A stretch of 64,000 bases of DNA from Timema cristinae (Eukaryota; Arthropoda; Insecta; Phasmatodea; Timematidae). The DNA lies in contig JBCFYV010000833.1 in assembly GCA_039000515.1 (NCBI GenBank), positions 1 through 64,000 of the forward strand. Reading direction: 5' to 3'. Positions 11,480-21,887 of the stretch are shown piece after piece (the first letter of the stretch is position 1; each line of letters starts with the position of its first letter). The notes beneath the pieces are model-generated. The model had not been told where the DNA came from. It saw nothing but the letters and a program-made list of their open reading frames with translations, and did not search any database. The translations under genes and the position numbers were made by a program.

Positions 11480-12500
11480 GGGTAACTTGCATAAGTAAAG
11501 TAAGAGAGTGTTGCTAGGAAGGTTTCTGTAAAATTTTAGACAGATAGGTTTGATTTAATAAGAGTTATTTAAGGAAATAGGCGAGTTTGGACTTTAACTT
11601 TTCTAGGCTATTGCAGAGGTAGTTTTGTTAATAGTGAATTAGTTTGAAGGTTTAGAGAGTTTAGTCATTTAAATTAAAGTTTCATTACATTGCTAGGAAG
11701 GGTTTAGTGCAGGAATTATCAAAATTGGTTAGATATTGGTTGAGATAAGTGTATTTGTTGTTGTGGACTTTAACTTTTTTCTGTGTTTTTCAGCCACTTC
11801 AAACAGGTATCTGTTTATAATACTGTCATTTTTGTAGTTAGAGGTTACATTTATCTAAATTAAAGTTGTAACTAGGTGGTAGGAGTGTTTTAAAGTAGGA
11901 TTTGTTGAGATCGGTTAGCAATTTTTTGAGATAAGTTAACTTTCGTGAATAGTAGGACTTGTAATTTTTTCAGGAGTCTGTGATAGGAATTGTTAAATAT
12001 TAGGTTAACAGTTAGTACTAGAGGTTTGTTTCATCTAAACTAAAGTTGTAGAGTGTTATTAGGCAGCTTTTAAAGTAAGAATTGGTTAATTCGGTCAAAT
12101 AGTTTTTGAGATATTGTTATTTTTGTGAATTGCTGGACTTGTAAAATTTTTTAAGAGGTTGTGATAGGAATTGTTAAATATCAGTTTAATTTTTAGTGCT
12201 AGAGGTTTGTTTCATCTAAACTAAAGTTGTAGAGTGTTATTAGGCAGCTTTTAAAGTAAGAATTGGTTAAATTGGTTTAATAGTTTTTGAGATATTGTTG
12301 TTTTTGTGTATTGCTGGACTTGTATTTTTTCAGGAAGGTATATAGGAATTGTTAAATAACAGGCTAATTGATAGTGCTAGAGGTTTATTTTATTTAAATT
12401 AAAGTTGTAGAGTGTCACTAGGCAGCTTTTAAAGTAAGAATTAGTTAATTTGGTTAAATAGTTTTTGAGAAATTGTGGTTTTTGTGAATTGCTGGACTTT
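11480..12500 (+). repeat. ~180-bp tandem monomers in the R1-clade 5' UTR
   Basis: The landmark TAAAGTTGTA recurs at about 11861, 12041, 12222 and 12400 (spacing 178-181 bp), with more diverged copies near 11684 and 11496. Each monomer also carries GGACTTTAACTT or GGACTTGTAA, often followed by a T-rich tract and CAG. Monomeric 5' UTR repeats carry promoter activity in some other LINEs; here that is inference. Confidence 0.75.
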
Positions 12501-12584
12501 AACTTTGTTTCTTTAGGTTCTCTGTTTCTACACAAGTTTGTTTCAGGATCTATTGTTGCAGGATGTTTTCCAAGGTTGTTAGGA

Positions 12585-13969
12585 ATGAGAAGGGAGAAGA
12601 GACGCCAGCCGTTTGGGACGCCCAAGGGGGGTGAGGCCTCTCCAGTCGTTCGACTGGATCGGATGGACTTCCCGCCTTTGGTGTTTACCCCGGGAGCCAC
12701 ACCACCTGGGCTGAGCGTGGAGGGACTTGGGAAGAAGAGAGGAATCTGCGAGGACGAGGAGGAGAGGGATTTGGAGGTCACTGCGAGGAGGAAGACTGGT
12801 GAGGTGTCTGCTGGATCCAGGGGACAGCGGTGTGTCGCGGACCTGGAGCGTCTGATCAGTGGCTTGGTGAAGTCCAAGAGGGCGGTCACTGTGGCGCAGG
12901 CGGAGATCCTCCACTCAAGCGTTGCTGAGATTGGAGGATGCTTGGAGAGACTCGCCGAGGAGGTGGCCTTCCTGAAGGGCCGGCTTCGCGGGAGGGAGGA
13001 GATGAGGGAGGAGGTGATGGGACTGCTGAGGGAGTGTGGGGCGACTGTGTTTTCTGGTTTCAGGGCTGAGGTGGAGAGGGACCGAGGGGAGGATCAGGCG
13101 ATGGAGACCGGCGGTGGAGAGAGCTACGCTGTGAAGGTGGCTAGGAAGCAGGGGCCACTGCCACCCAGGCCGCCGAGGACTCCCAAGCTGTCTGGTAAGA
13201 CTGGAAGGATCGTGGAGCGACCCAAGGCCCTCCTCTTCTTCCTGAGGATGAGAAATCGGAGCAGACCAGCCAGCAGACCAAGGAGAAGCTCCTGAGTGCT
13301 ATCAACCCTGGAGCGGTGGGGATTAAGGTCCGGAACGTGAGGAAGATCGGGAAGGGCGGAGTGCTGGTGGAGACCAAGGACGAGCGATCGCGGACCGTCC
13401 TGGAGGGGTCTGCTCAGGTAAAGGCGAAGGGCCTGAGGGTCGAGAACCCGAAGGTCACTAATCCCAAGGTTTTGATCTATGATGTCCCCAGGGAGCTGTC
13501 TGAGGAGGAGGTCAGGGAGGCGATCCGGACCCAGAACTTCGACGGGGAGATCTCAAAGGAGGAGTTCGACAAGGGGTTCGGGAAGCACTTCAAGGTCGGC
13601 AGGAAGAACACCGCCGACAACCACTGGGTCTTGGAGTGTGCCCCGGAGATCCGAAATCGGCTGAGGAGTTCCAATGGAGTATACATACAGTGGAGCTTCT
13701 GCAGATTAAAAGATTATAACTCTGTTTCCAGGTGTTACAAGTGCCAGAGCTTCGGACATATTGCCAAGTTTTGCAGGTCTCCGAGGGAGATCTGCTCGCA
13801 CTGCGCGGGAGAACATCCTCGCGCCACCTGCCCCAAGAAGGACTCCCCACCGGCGTGCGCGAACTGCATGAGGTTTGGCAAACCCCATGCGCATGGAGTG
13901 AGCGACCGCGACTGCCCAGCGTACGTAAGGGCCGTGCAGAATGGGATAAACCGAACTAATTATGGTTAA
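12585..13969 (+). pseudogene. R1-clade ORF1 (gag-like), one frameshift
   Basis: RNA-binding protein of the R1-clade element. The first in-frame ATG after the monomers (about 12585, MRREKRRQPFG) is a reasonable start; the frame is also open further upstream. A charged coiled-coil-like segment (about 12840-13090) precedes the conserved middle domain. A one-base loss near 13237 shifts the frame, after which it continues (VLIYDVPRELSEEE) to three CCHC-type knuckles: CYKCQSFGHIAKFC, CSHCAGEHPRATC and CANCMRFGKPHAHGVSDRDC. It ends NRTNYG with TAA at 13967-13969, overlapping the ORF2 start. A single frameshift could also be a sequencing or assembly error. Confidence 0.8.
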
Positions 13970-16900
13970 TATTTCACAGCTCAATGCTCAGCGGTCCATA
14001 ATGGTCATGGACGAGATGAAGAGGACCATCTTGGAGGAGGGGATAGATCTTCTGGCCCTGCAAGAGCCCTATTCCGGGATGGAGCCATCCCAAGCTGGGG
14101 GGGAGGAAGGATGGTCTACGCGAGGACGAGAGAACAGGTTTGGAGTGCGATTTACATCGCCAAGGCTGAGTATGGAGTACTGTTTCTTGCTCATCTGTCA
14201 AATGGGTGCTGTACCGTTGTCCAGGTAACTGGCAGGGGCTGGGAGTGTGTTTTTGTGTCTTGTTATTTCAGGCATAGAGACCCCATCGAGCCGCACATTG
14301 GTCATCTCAGACATGTGCTGCAGGAGCTCAGAGGAAGGAAGGTCATCGTCATGGCGGACGCCAACGCCAAGTCGGTGCTGTGGTTTAGCGGAGAGACGGA
14401 TGACAGAGGTGCTGTGCTGGAGGCCTTTGTAGCGGAGGAGGACCTGATCGTCGTCAACGAGCCGTCGGAGCTGACGACCTACGACGGAGCGGTTGGTAGA
14501 GGCACCAACATCGACGTGACCTTCGCGACGAGGGGGGCGGGGAGATTAATTTTGAATTGGAGAGTTTCAGATGGCAGCAGTAGCGACCACAACCTTATCT
14601 CTTTTGAGATAGGTGTCGCACGGAGAGAAGACCATGAGCCGGTCGGCCCTAGGACAAGATATTGTGTAGCCCGCGCTGATTGGAGGAAGTTCCAGCGAGA
14701 ACTCAGGGCAGAGATGGAGGGGATCGAGGACATCGACGACATCGATGGAAGGGCGGTGGCCCTGACGCAGGCGATGAGATCTGCCTGCGACCGCTCGATC
14801 CCGAGGGTGAGGAAACTGGAGAAGAGGGCCGCCTGGTGGACTCCGGCGCTGATGAGGATGAAGAGGGAGGTCACCCGGACCAAGAGAAGGAGGAGGCAGG
14901 ATGCGGAGGCCGGACGGGCGTACGCGAGGGCCAGGAACGACTACGTGTGGGCGGTGAGGAGAGCGAAGGAGGCAAGCTGGAGAGGGTTCGCCTCCAGCAC
15001 AGGTAACCGGGACCCGTGGGGCTTGGTTTACAAGCTCGCCATGGGTAAGGCACGGCAGGCGCAGGTCGTGGCTGGGCTGAAAGTTGATGGTCTTGTTACA
15101 GATGACATAGCTGAGACTTCAAGGGCGGTGCTGAGGGTCATTGTTCCAGATGATGATCCGGCCAGGGACAGTGACAGGCACCGGGTCCTGAGAGAGGAAG
15201 CGGTGGAGGACTATGCTGGAGCGGATGTCCCTCTCTTTGATAGGGAGGAGCTACGTGATGCAATCCGAAGCTGCCGTAACAAGAAAGCCCCTGGTTTGGA
15301 CCTTCTGACGGCGGAGATCGTGAAGAAATCCTGGAACTGCATCTCGGAGTATCTGCTGGCGCTCGCCAACCAGATGATGCTGGAGGGTCGTTTCCCCGAC
15401 CCGTGGAAGGCAGGAGAACTGAGGATACTGTTGAAGTCGCCGGAACGGGACCCGACGGATCCGAAGTCCTACCGACCGTTGACCTTGCTCAACGTGCTCG
15501 GTAAGGTGTTGGAGAAGCTGCTGGCTTCTAGACTCTGGGATTATATACAGGTAAATGATGTGCTTAATGACCGGCAGTATGGGTTTCGTCCCGGAAGAGG
15601 AACGGTGGATGCTTTGGAGAGGGTCCTTCGCGACGTCTCCGAGAGCGACTGCCGGTACGTGTTGGCCATCTACTTGGACATCTCGGGCGCCTTCGACAGC
15701 GCCTGGTGGCCGGGGATCTTGGAGAAGCTGAGGAGAACGGGATGTCCGAAGAACCTGTACGAGGTGGTCAGGGACTACTTCAGGCGTAGGACTACTGGGC
15801 TGTACCTGGAGCAGACGGAGTCCGTGAAGGTCCTGACCCAGGGCTGCCCTCAGGGGTCGGTGCTGGGTCCGGCCCTGTGGCTACTAATCTTTGATGACTT
15901 CTTGAGATTACAGTTCAGAGATGGTGTCAGCTGCTACGCCTACGCAGACGACGGTCTTCTACTAGTCAGAGGGAACACGCGGATTGAAGTGGAGGCGAGG
16001 GCGGAACACGCGTTGAGGACGGTGACTGAGTGGGGGGCTGAGGCCCGCCTTACCTTCTCGAGAGAAAAGACGAAGATGACGCTGTTGAAGGGGAGACTTT
16101 CGGCGATGAGACATCCGACGGTGCGAATGGGCGGTGCTCATATTGCCTACGTTAGGGTAAACAGGTATCTGGGTGTGCTATTGGATGAGGGATTGCTCTT
16201 TAATGATCACTTTAGGATGATTGCTGGTACGGCGAAGGCGGCGTTCGGGAAGCTCATCCGAGTCTCGAGGACCTCTTGGGGACTGGACTTCACGACTCTG
16301 CGGAGGATGTACAGGGCCCTGGTGGAGTCGGTGCTGACCTACGGGTGCGTGGTGTGGCAGCACCGGATGGAGGTCAACAGCAGCAGGATCATCCTACTTA
16401 GGGCACAGAGGTTTGCACTGCTAGCGGTTACGAAAGGGTACAGTACAGTTTCTCACGATGCTTTGCCTGTTGTTGCAGGGGTGTTGCCGATCGACCTTCT
16501 CGTTAGGGAGAGGGCTAGGCGGTTCTGGGCCAAGAAGAATGGACTCGACTTGGAGGAAGAGAGGAGGATCTCCAGAAGAGACTCCCTTGCTGTCTGGCAA
16601 GCGAGATGGGACGGGTCCGACAAAGGCAGGGAAACTTATCGGTACTGGCCTTCTGTGCAGGAGAGGATGGAGAGTGGCTGGGTTAGCACCAACTACTATG
16701 TGACGCAGTTCCTCACCGGACATGGGAACTTCAACGGGAAGCTTCACGGCTTCGCGCTGAAGGAGAACCCGGACTGCGAGGCGTGTGGAGCCTACGAGGA
16801 TGCGGAGCACGTGCTGCTGTCGTGTGAGCGGTTCGAGGGGGATAGAAGAATCCTTAGGCTAGAGGTGGGGGATCAGCTGCAGAGGACGGAGATGGTGAGA

Positions 16901-16987
16901 GATGCCAGGAGCTACGCGTGCTTCCTGAGGTATGCGATGGCGATTGGGAAGAAGAAGGAGCGGCGGATTGGAGGTATAATAGGTTAA
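13962..16987 (+). pseudogene. R1-clade ORF2: endonuclease and reverse transcriptase
   Basis: Target-nicking endonuclease and reverse transcriptase. ORF2 begins at 13962 (MVNISQLNAQRS), has a frameshift in a G tract near 14095-14101, then stays open to TAA at 16985-16987. Endonuclease motifs: LQEPY, ADANAKS (about 14354), TNIDVTF, SDHNLI. Reverse transcriptase motifs: KKAPGLDLL, YRPLTLLNVLGK, YLDISGAFDSAWW, GCPQGSVLGP and catalytic YADD (15941-15952), then NRYLGVLLDE. Near the C terminus is the R1-type CCHC finger (CEACGAYEDAEHVLLSC, from 16774). All catalytic residues I can check are present. Apart from the one frameshift this is a full-length reading frame of about 1000 codons. Confidence 0.88.
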
Positions 16988-17545
16988 GAAACTAATGTAT
17001 TTTTTCCATTTCAGGTTGTGCATACTTTGTATTATTGGAATAGACATGTGCGTTAGGGGTAGGATGACGATAGCGTGCTGTTCGTGATGGGGGAGGGGTT
17101 AAGGGGTGATATAGGATAGGGCTGTAGGCTCGAGTCTTGCTCTTGTTTGAGGATTTCTTGTTAGGGCTTCCTTTTTTTTTTTTTTTTTCAAAATTTAAAT
17201 TGCAATCTTAGAATTGCTTGCACTCTTTGGATTTAAATTCATTGTACGGAGGCGGTCCTTCAGAAGGGCCGGGGTGGGTATCTCCACGAGGTCCCCGCTG
17301 GGCAACGTAGGGTAAAGACTTAGTGTCGATCCCTACGGCTGAATCCCACCTCCCCCATGTGGCGAACACCAGCTGCAGGGGGTCCTCCCACTCTCGGATA
17401 CGGGTGAATGCGTATACGAGGGGTTTTCCCGGGCTCGTTGAAGCGTCACTTGCCCCTTGAAGCCGTGGTTGCGCTGCGAAAAGTCTCTGACTTGTGTGCG
17501 GCGTAGCGGAAAGAGGTCCCAATTGGGCGATAGAGGGAATCCTTT
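16988..17545 (+). other. 3' UTR of the R1-clade element, with poly-T tract
   Basis: Runs from the ORF2 stop to the right target duplication. It contains an internal T tract (about 17171-17189) and a GC-rich, structured-looking half (from about 17245). The apparent minus-strand frames here are shadows; one reads into Jockey ORF1 sequence at 17561. Confidence 0.7.
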
Positions 17546-17560
17546 CTGTCCTTCAAGCCG
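17546..17560. repeat. Target-site duplication of R1-clade element, right copy
   Basis: CTGTCCTTCAAGCCG, identical to 10824-10838, marking the 3' end of the R1-clade element at 17545. Confidence 0.85.
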
Positions 17561-18345
17561 AGGCCCGAGGGTGCAGTGCCGGAAGCCCCGGCTAATCTGC
17601 CAGCGGCACGCGCGCCTCCGGTAGCTGGAGGGGCCCCGCTGGTTTCACCTTGGCCACTTGCGCCCACCTCGCCGGTAGTTGGCGAGGTCACGCTGACCGA
17701 GTTGTTGGCCCTGATAAGGGCCGGAACTTCACCCGAGGGTGAATCCGACTGGGTGTGGCTACCGGCACGCTCACCTCCAGTAATTTGAGGGGCCCCGCTA
17801 CCTCCACCCGCTTGGCTGTGGACTGCGCCCACCTCCCCGGTAAATTGGGGGGTCACGCCAGCCTTGTTGGCCCTAGAAAGGGCCGATTTGTTGGCCCTGG
17901 AAAGGGCCGATTTGTTGGCCCTAATAAGGGCCGATTGATCACCCGGGGGTGACTTTAGCTCACCTCGGCCAGCGGCACGCTCGGCTCCGGGAATTGGAGC
18001 GGCCCCGCTGACTTCGGCAGCTACCTGCGGCTTGTTGCCCCTCGAAGGGGCAGCTGCCTCTAAAGCTCCTGCCTTCGGGCTTGTGGCGGACCACTTGCCA
18101 CCCGGCACGAGCTCCTTCCTGACCGGAGGAGCCTTCAGTCCCCGCGAGCGGAGACTTCCAACTTCCCCCGAAAGGACGGGCAGCACAAGCCTGCCGTTGA
18201 CGGCGGATCCCCCGCCGCTCGCCGCCAACTTCTTCTTGCCCGGGGTCGGTCGCTTCCCGGGCCCGGGGTTCTTCCTCGCCTCATCCGGCGGTCTTCTCCC
18301 GACCCCGACGCCAACTCCTTTCTTCACCTTCAGCGCAGGTTCCAT
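17561..18345 (-). pseudogene. Jockey-clade ORF1, 5' part (low-complexity N-terminus)
   Basis: N-terminal part of the same ORF1 as 8853-10838, cut off by the R1-clade insertion. It starts at ATG 18345 (MEPALKVKKGVGVGVGRRPP) and runs through basic and Pro/Gly/Ala-rich sequence with internal repeats (TGGERA-type, ALIRANKS and SALSRANK-type). The repeat grammar continues on the other side of the insertion (PPTTGGERAADG, ALLRADSPQTGE), which supports one original frame. The N-terminus is likely disordered. No enzyme motif is present. Confidence 0.7.
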
Positions 18346-18447
18346 CCGAAGACACGATCTGTAGAACAGCAGACGCCAACGATGCTCAGAAAGCCAGGAA
18401 CACGTAAGGGAGGCAGGACGACACCTTGCACTCCCATGAACAGTATA

Positions 18448-18457
18448 CCATAGGAAG
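18448..18457. repeat. Target-site duplication of truncated Jockey copy, left
   Basis: CCATAGGAAG abuts the (GACA)n tail of the truncated copy and is repeated at 19307-19316. Confidence 0.8.
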
Positions 18458-19306
18458 ACAGACAGACAGACAGACAAAAGGCATGCTCCGATGCTTCCAG
18501 AAGGGGAGCACGAGAGCAAGTTCCAACACGTACCGACCAATTGGTCACACCGTGTGGTTTGCAAAAATTAAGAACGGGTTGTCGCGTTTCGCGAAGTTCT
18601 GAAACAAAGAAACAGAGATTACAAAATATTAGTAATATTGGGTAAAAAGGGGGGTAAGAAATTGAGAAACCGACTAAGGGTTTTTTAGAGTTACGTGCGG
18701 AGACACTACTCTATGAGGGGCTGGGTGAGAGCCTCCCAAACCACTGTTGACACATCTCGCTTATCCGAGCAGGGCTTTGGGACGTCGATGGCACCCACCA
18801 GGGTCGATGACGTAGTTCCCAAGCCCCTGGATAAGAGGATTGGTGGCACCGGGAAGTCTAGCGTAGAAATACTGCGCCAGTTTCCGGAAGTGGTCCTTGA
18901 TGGTAGGCATATCCAGGTCACGATGAAGAGTCTCATTCCGGACATACCAAGGTGCGCCCACAATGATCCTCAGACATACGCTCTGGAACGCCTGCATCCT
19001 CCTCATATACGTGTCTGCCAGGTGACCCCAAGCGGGACACGCATAGTCGAGGATCGACCTGAGCAGCTGCTTGTACAGCGTCAGACCGTTCCTTGTAGAC
19101 AGGGCGCTACGCCTGTTAAGCAGTGGGCCTAGGACTCCCAGCCTTTGCCTCGCCTTGTTGAGTCTTTCGTTGCAGTGTCGTCTCCAGGTCAGTTTTGTGT
19201 CCAGCGTAAGTCCCAGGTACTTAACACTGTCCGCCCATCTGATCTGTTCTCCGAACAGCCGGAGTGGGGCCGGCCTGTAGTACTTTCTTTTCCATGTGAA
19301 GAGCAT
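18458..19306 (-). mobile_element. 5'-truncated Jockey copy, same family
   Basis: An 849-bp minus-strand fragment carrying the 3' end of ORF2, the 3' UTR and a (TGTC)n tail, very similar to 6020-6705 of the large element. It is flanked by CCATAGGAAG on both sides. It inserted at the 5' junction of the large Jockey element, so it is the younger of the two. It keeps the 159 bp of ORF2 that the large element has lost. Confidence 0.85.
18674..19306 (-). pseudogene. Jockey-clade ORF2 C-terminal fragment
   Basis: Encodes the end of the reverse transcriptase and the region after it, from the truncation point (MLFTWKRKYYRPAPLRLFG) through SVKYLGLTLDTKLTWRRHC, LLNRRSALSTRNGLTLYKQL, YACPAWGHL and the C-terminal LHRDLDMPTIKDHF region. 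A TAA at 18761-18763 interrupts the frame where the other copy has TCA (Ser), and the parental stop is at 18674-18676. It cannot encode an enzyme on its own. Confidence 0.85.
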
Positions 19307-19318
19307 CCATAGGAAGCG
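19307..19318. repeat. Overlapping target-site duplications (both Jockey copies)
   Basis: CCATAGGAAGCG holds the right TSD of the truncated copy (CCATAGGAAG, 19307-19316) and the right TSD of the large element (ATAGGAAGCG, 19309-19318) on overlapping bases. Confidence 0.75.
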
Positions 19319-19460
19319 CTGGCGCAGTGAGCAGAGGTGGAGTCGTCACGGACGGCTCAGACAACATGGACTGTGGGCCGGACCGGCAGTAGGGAGGGAG
19401 GGTGAAGCGGCCGGTGCAAGTGCGAAGGAAAGAAGGCTGACTTAACAGTGAGGTACATCA
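19319..19460 (-). mobile_element. Solo LTR (minus), 5' end part
   Basis: Remainder of the LTR at 5471-6019. On the minus strand it begins TGATGTACCTCACTG at 19460, next to ATCT (19461-19464) that matches 5467-5470. GC-rich with no coding capacity. Confidence 0.65.
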
Positions 19461-19985
19461 ATCTGTATTTACATTGCCATCAAGACGTTACTACACAGAC
19501 AATGTTGTCTTTATTTACATTACCATAAGTTGTTACTACTCACACAATACTGTCTGTATTTACATTACCATAAGTTGTTACTACACATACAATGTTATCT
19601 GTATTTACATTACAATAAGTTGTTACTATACTGACAATGTTATATGTATTTACATTACCATCAGTTGTTACTAAACAGACATTATTTTCTTTATTTACAT
19701 TACCATCAGAAGTTACTACACAGACAATTTTGTCTGTATTTACATTACCATCAAGTTGTTACTACTCACACATTGTTATCTGTATTTACATTACCATCAA
19801 ATTTTTACTACACAGACAATGTTGTCTTTATTTACATTAACATTAGTTGTTACTACACACAAACAATATTGTCTGCATTTACATTACCATGAAGTTATTA
19901 TTACACAGACAATGTTATATGTATTTACATTACCATTATGTTGTTAGTACACAGACAATGTTATCTGTATTTACATTAACATAAG
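19461..19985 (+). repeat. Satellite array, 45-46-bp units, right part
   Basis: About 11 to 12 units of the same satellite as 4251-5470, starting inside a unit at the base where the left part stops. Removing the insertions restores one array of about 1.75 kb. Confidence 0.9.
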
Positions 19986-20005
19986 TATTTCCTAAACATG
20001 TACGC

Positions 20006-20554
20006 AACTATCAGGTGAGAGATTACCCCAAAGTGAATGTGTTCTCTTCTATATTGAGGGTGAAGGTTTACTCACCCTTATTTTTAATCGATAAACCAGT
20101 CACAGGTCATTCCTACCTCGACATGCCTACCTTTTGGCCTCTGCCTCTATTTGAAGAAGATTAAAACGAATTCATCCTCCATGAAGATTGGGCAACGCCT
20201 CACTTCCGCTTGGCTGTACCTGAACAAACATATCTCTGGGAGCTGTCTTGGTCGTGACCTTGCCGACGAAGTGTCGTGGGGCAGATAGCCAGCTCAATCA
20301 CCGGACTGAAACCAATACGATTTCTTGATGTTGAGTTATGTGAAAGACAAAATATTTTTCACACCTCTGCCACGATCTTGCTGCAGTTGAGGCAGAGAAT
20401 CACAACCTTCGTTGAGTCCGTCACCGCCGACACACTAAACAAAGTGTGCGAAGCGTTTTCTGCCGTGTTAATTGAGGAGCACATAATGAGTCATTTTAAA
20501 CTACAAAAAAAGCTTCCAGGGTTTCTGTATCGACTAGAAAATGTTTCCAGTTAA
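20006..20554 (+). pseudogene. IS630/mariner-like transposase remnant
   Basis: A decayed C-terminal half of a DDE transposase. Reading with frameshifts shows YPKVNVFSSI..VKVYSPLF, VTGHSYLDM, FILHEDWATPHFRLAVPEQ (where intact relatives have a QQDGAPPHF-type catalytic block) and LRQRITTFVESVTADTLNKV near the end. Stop codons (for example in EED*NEF and SWS*PC) and shifts break the frame. The catalytic Asp block is recognisable but altered. It lies immediately right of the satellite. No terminal inverted repeats were identified. Confidence 0.75.
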
Positions 20555-21384
20555 TCGGGTGCACCTTTCCTTTCTTATAACTTTTCGAAAGTGTAAATAT
20601 CATTTGTGCTCACCTCTATATAGTTCTTAGCTATTAAGAGCATTGTTTTATATTTAAATTATTTGATATAACGATCATGTTTGAATATATGTTAAGCTGA
20701 GTATAATGACATATGAATGTGTGTGTGTGCCTTAATGTTTGTTTTTGTTTGTTTTCCTTCGCCCTACTATATTTGGTTCTAATTTCTTCATTTATTTTAT
20801 TTTAAAAGGTCATTAATATTCAATTATATATGTGGGTAATATATAAATATATATTTGTAATTCTATTACAAATGAGGTCTTATTAGGCCTACTTAAGTAT
20901 TAAATGTCCATTCTTTATTATATTAAAGGATTAAGTGTTAGAAAAGGCACTGGTCTAAAGTAATGCATACTGTCACAGAATGCTTACAGAGTAATGTGTT
21001 GGCCTGTGGTGGTGTACAAGCTATAATAAAAATGTCAAAACTCAGATCAGTAGCTTGCGGAAGTTTTAGGAATGGTCTAATGTGATGTGAGAAACTAAAA
21101 AGTTCTTAAAAATTAATACGTCCATGGTTTAGCTCCAAAAAGAGTTAGAAGAAGAAAAATGCTTATTGATTAATTGGGTATAGTTGAACCTATTATTTAG
21201 ATAAAAAAAAAATTAAATTGTATTTAAGTTGTTAAAAATAGACTTTCTGACCATAGCATAGACAAGGTAAAAGAAATGGTTTATTTCACATATACAAAGG
21301 TTTTAGAAACAACGCAAATAATGTTTCCCCTGAAAACATAGAAACCCTTGTGAGTTTTACGATTGGAACCACACTATTGTATGT
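20555..21384. other. AT-rich intronic sequence, nothing recognised
   Basis: Short GT-rich and AT-rich runs (for example TGTGTGTGTG near 20718). No supported gene or repeat boundary. Confidence 0.5.
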
Positions 21385-21887
21385 GAAGAGTTAAACACAT
21401 TCAATGAAATGTATTTTGCCAATCACTCAAGAATATCAATTGATGATTTGGTCCACGTAAAAGTGAGAAATCTATAGACACAGCTCAGATAAAGGATCAT
21501 GTTGAAAGGAAAACAAGCATGGACGTTGATGATGTGTCTGAAAGTGAAACATAAAATGAACCTTAACAGATTAAGAGTTTCCGTGTGACAAAAGTTTTTT
21601 TTAAACCTTATGGGTGCTTGATTAGATTTTCAGGCTTCAATAGATTAATAGTTGTCAATACAACCTCGCTATCTTTGTCCATAACCAGTTATTTGGCTGA
21701 AAGAGCTATGAGCAGAGTTAGAATAATAAAAAACAGGCTCAGGTCTGCGATGGGAGATGCATGGCTTTCGAACCTTATGGTTCTAGCTTCAGAGAAAGAC
21801 TTGTTAAAGTCAAATCTTAATGAAGAAATAATTGATGCTTTTTCTTTATCGTCATTGCAAATAAAGAGGTTGCTGTGCCAAATATAA
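21385..21887 (+). pseudogene. hAT-like transposase C-terminal fragment
   Basis: The 3' part is open for about 100 codons and resembles the hAT dimerisation region (SYLAERAMSRVRIIKNRLRS, then MGDAWLSNLMVLASEKDLL and EEIIDAF). Upstream, readable pieces in shifting frames (EELNTFNEMYFANHSRIS, IKDHVERKTSMDVDDVSE) suggest the preceding part of the same protein, with stops between them. No DDE catalytic residues or zinc finger are seen. A domesticated gene fragment is possible, but the stops and isolation favour a relic. Confidence 0.55.

Larger units (their letters stand above)
10839..17545 (+). mobile_element. R1-clade non-LTR retrotransposon, nearly intact
   Basis: A 6707-bp plus-strand element between 15-bp direct repeats. 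It has a long AT-rich 5' UTR with ~180-bp monomers, ORF1 with CCHC knuckles, ORF2 overlapping ORF1 by 8 bases (ATGGTTAA), and a 558-bp 3' UTR without a terminal poly-A. Motifs place it in the R1 clade (YLDISGAFDSAWW, GCPQGSVLGP, AYADDG). Coding parts are GC-rich against the AT-rich host. Only two frameshifts separate it from intact ORFs, so it is young or was active recently. It sits in ORF1 of a Jockey element, not in rDNA or telomeric repeats. Confidence 0.85.
6020..18449 (-). mobile_element. Full-length Jockey-clade non-LTR retrotransposon, interrupted
   Basis: Minus-strand element. Its 5' end is at 18449, with a 5' UTR of about 104 bp and ORF1 from 18345. ORF1 is split by the R1-clade element at 10839-17545 and resumes at 10838. 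ORF2 runs from 8917 to 6239, then a 3' UTR to 6020 ending in a (TGTC)n tail. Without the insertion and its extra target copy it is about 5.7 kb. It is flanked by ATAGGAAGCG on both sides. The two-ORF layout, zinc knuckles in ORF1 and AP-endonuclease plus reverse transcriptase in ORF2 fit the Jockey clade. It is inactive: split ORF1, stop codons and a 159-bp deletion in ORF2. Confidence 0.8.

Noticed and set aside
17208..17522. 104-codon minus-strand frame in the R1-clade 3' UTR followed by an apparent poly-A
   Set aside because: I first read this as a minus-strand retrocopy. The 15-bp duplication at 10824 and 17546 shows that the region is the 3' UTR of the plus-strand R1-clade element and the T tract is internal to it.
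17446..18564. A single 372-codon minus-strand protein
   Set aside because: It is a chimera of truncated-copy 3' UTR, true Jockey ORF1 (18345-17561) and R1-clade 3' UTR; only the middle is genuine.
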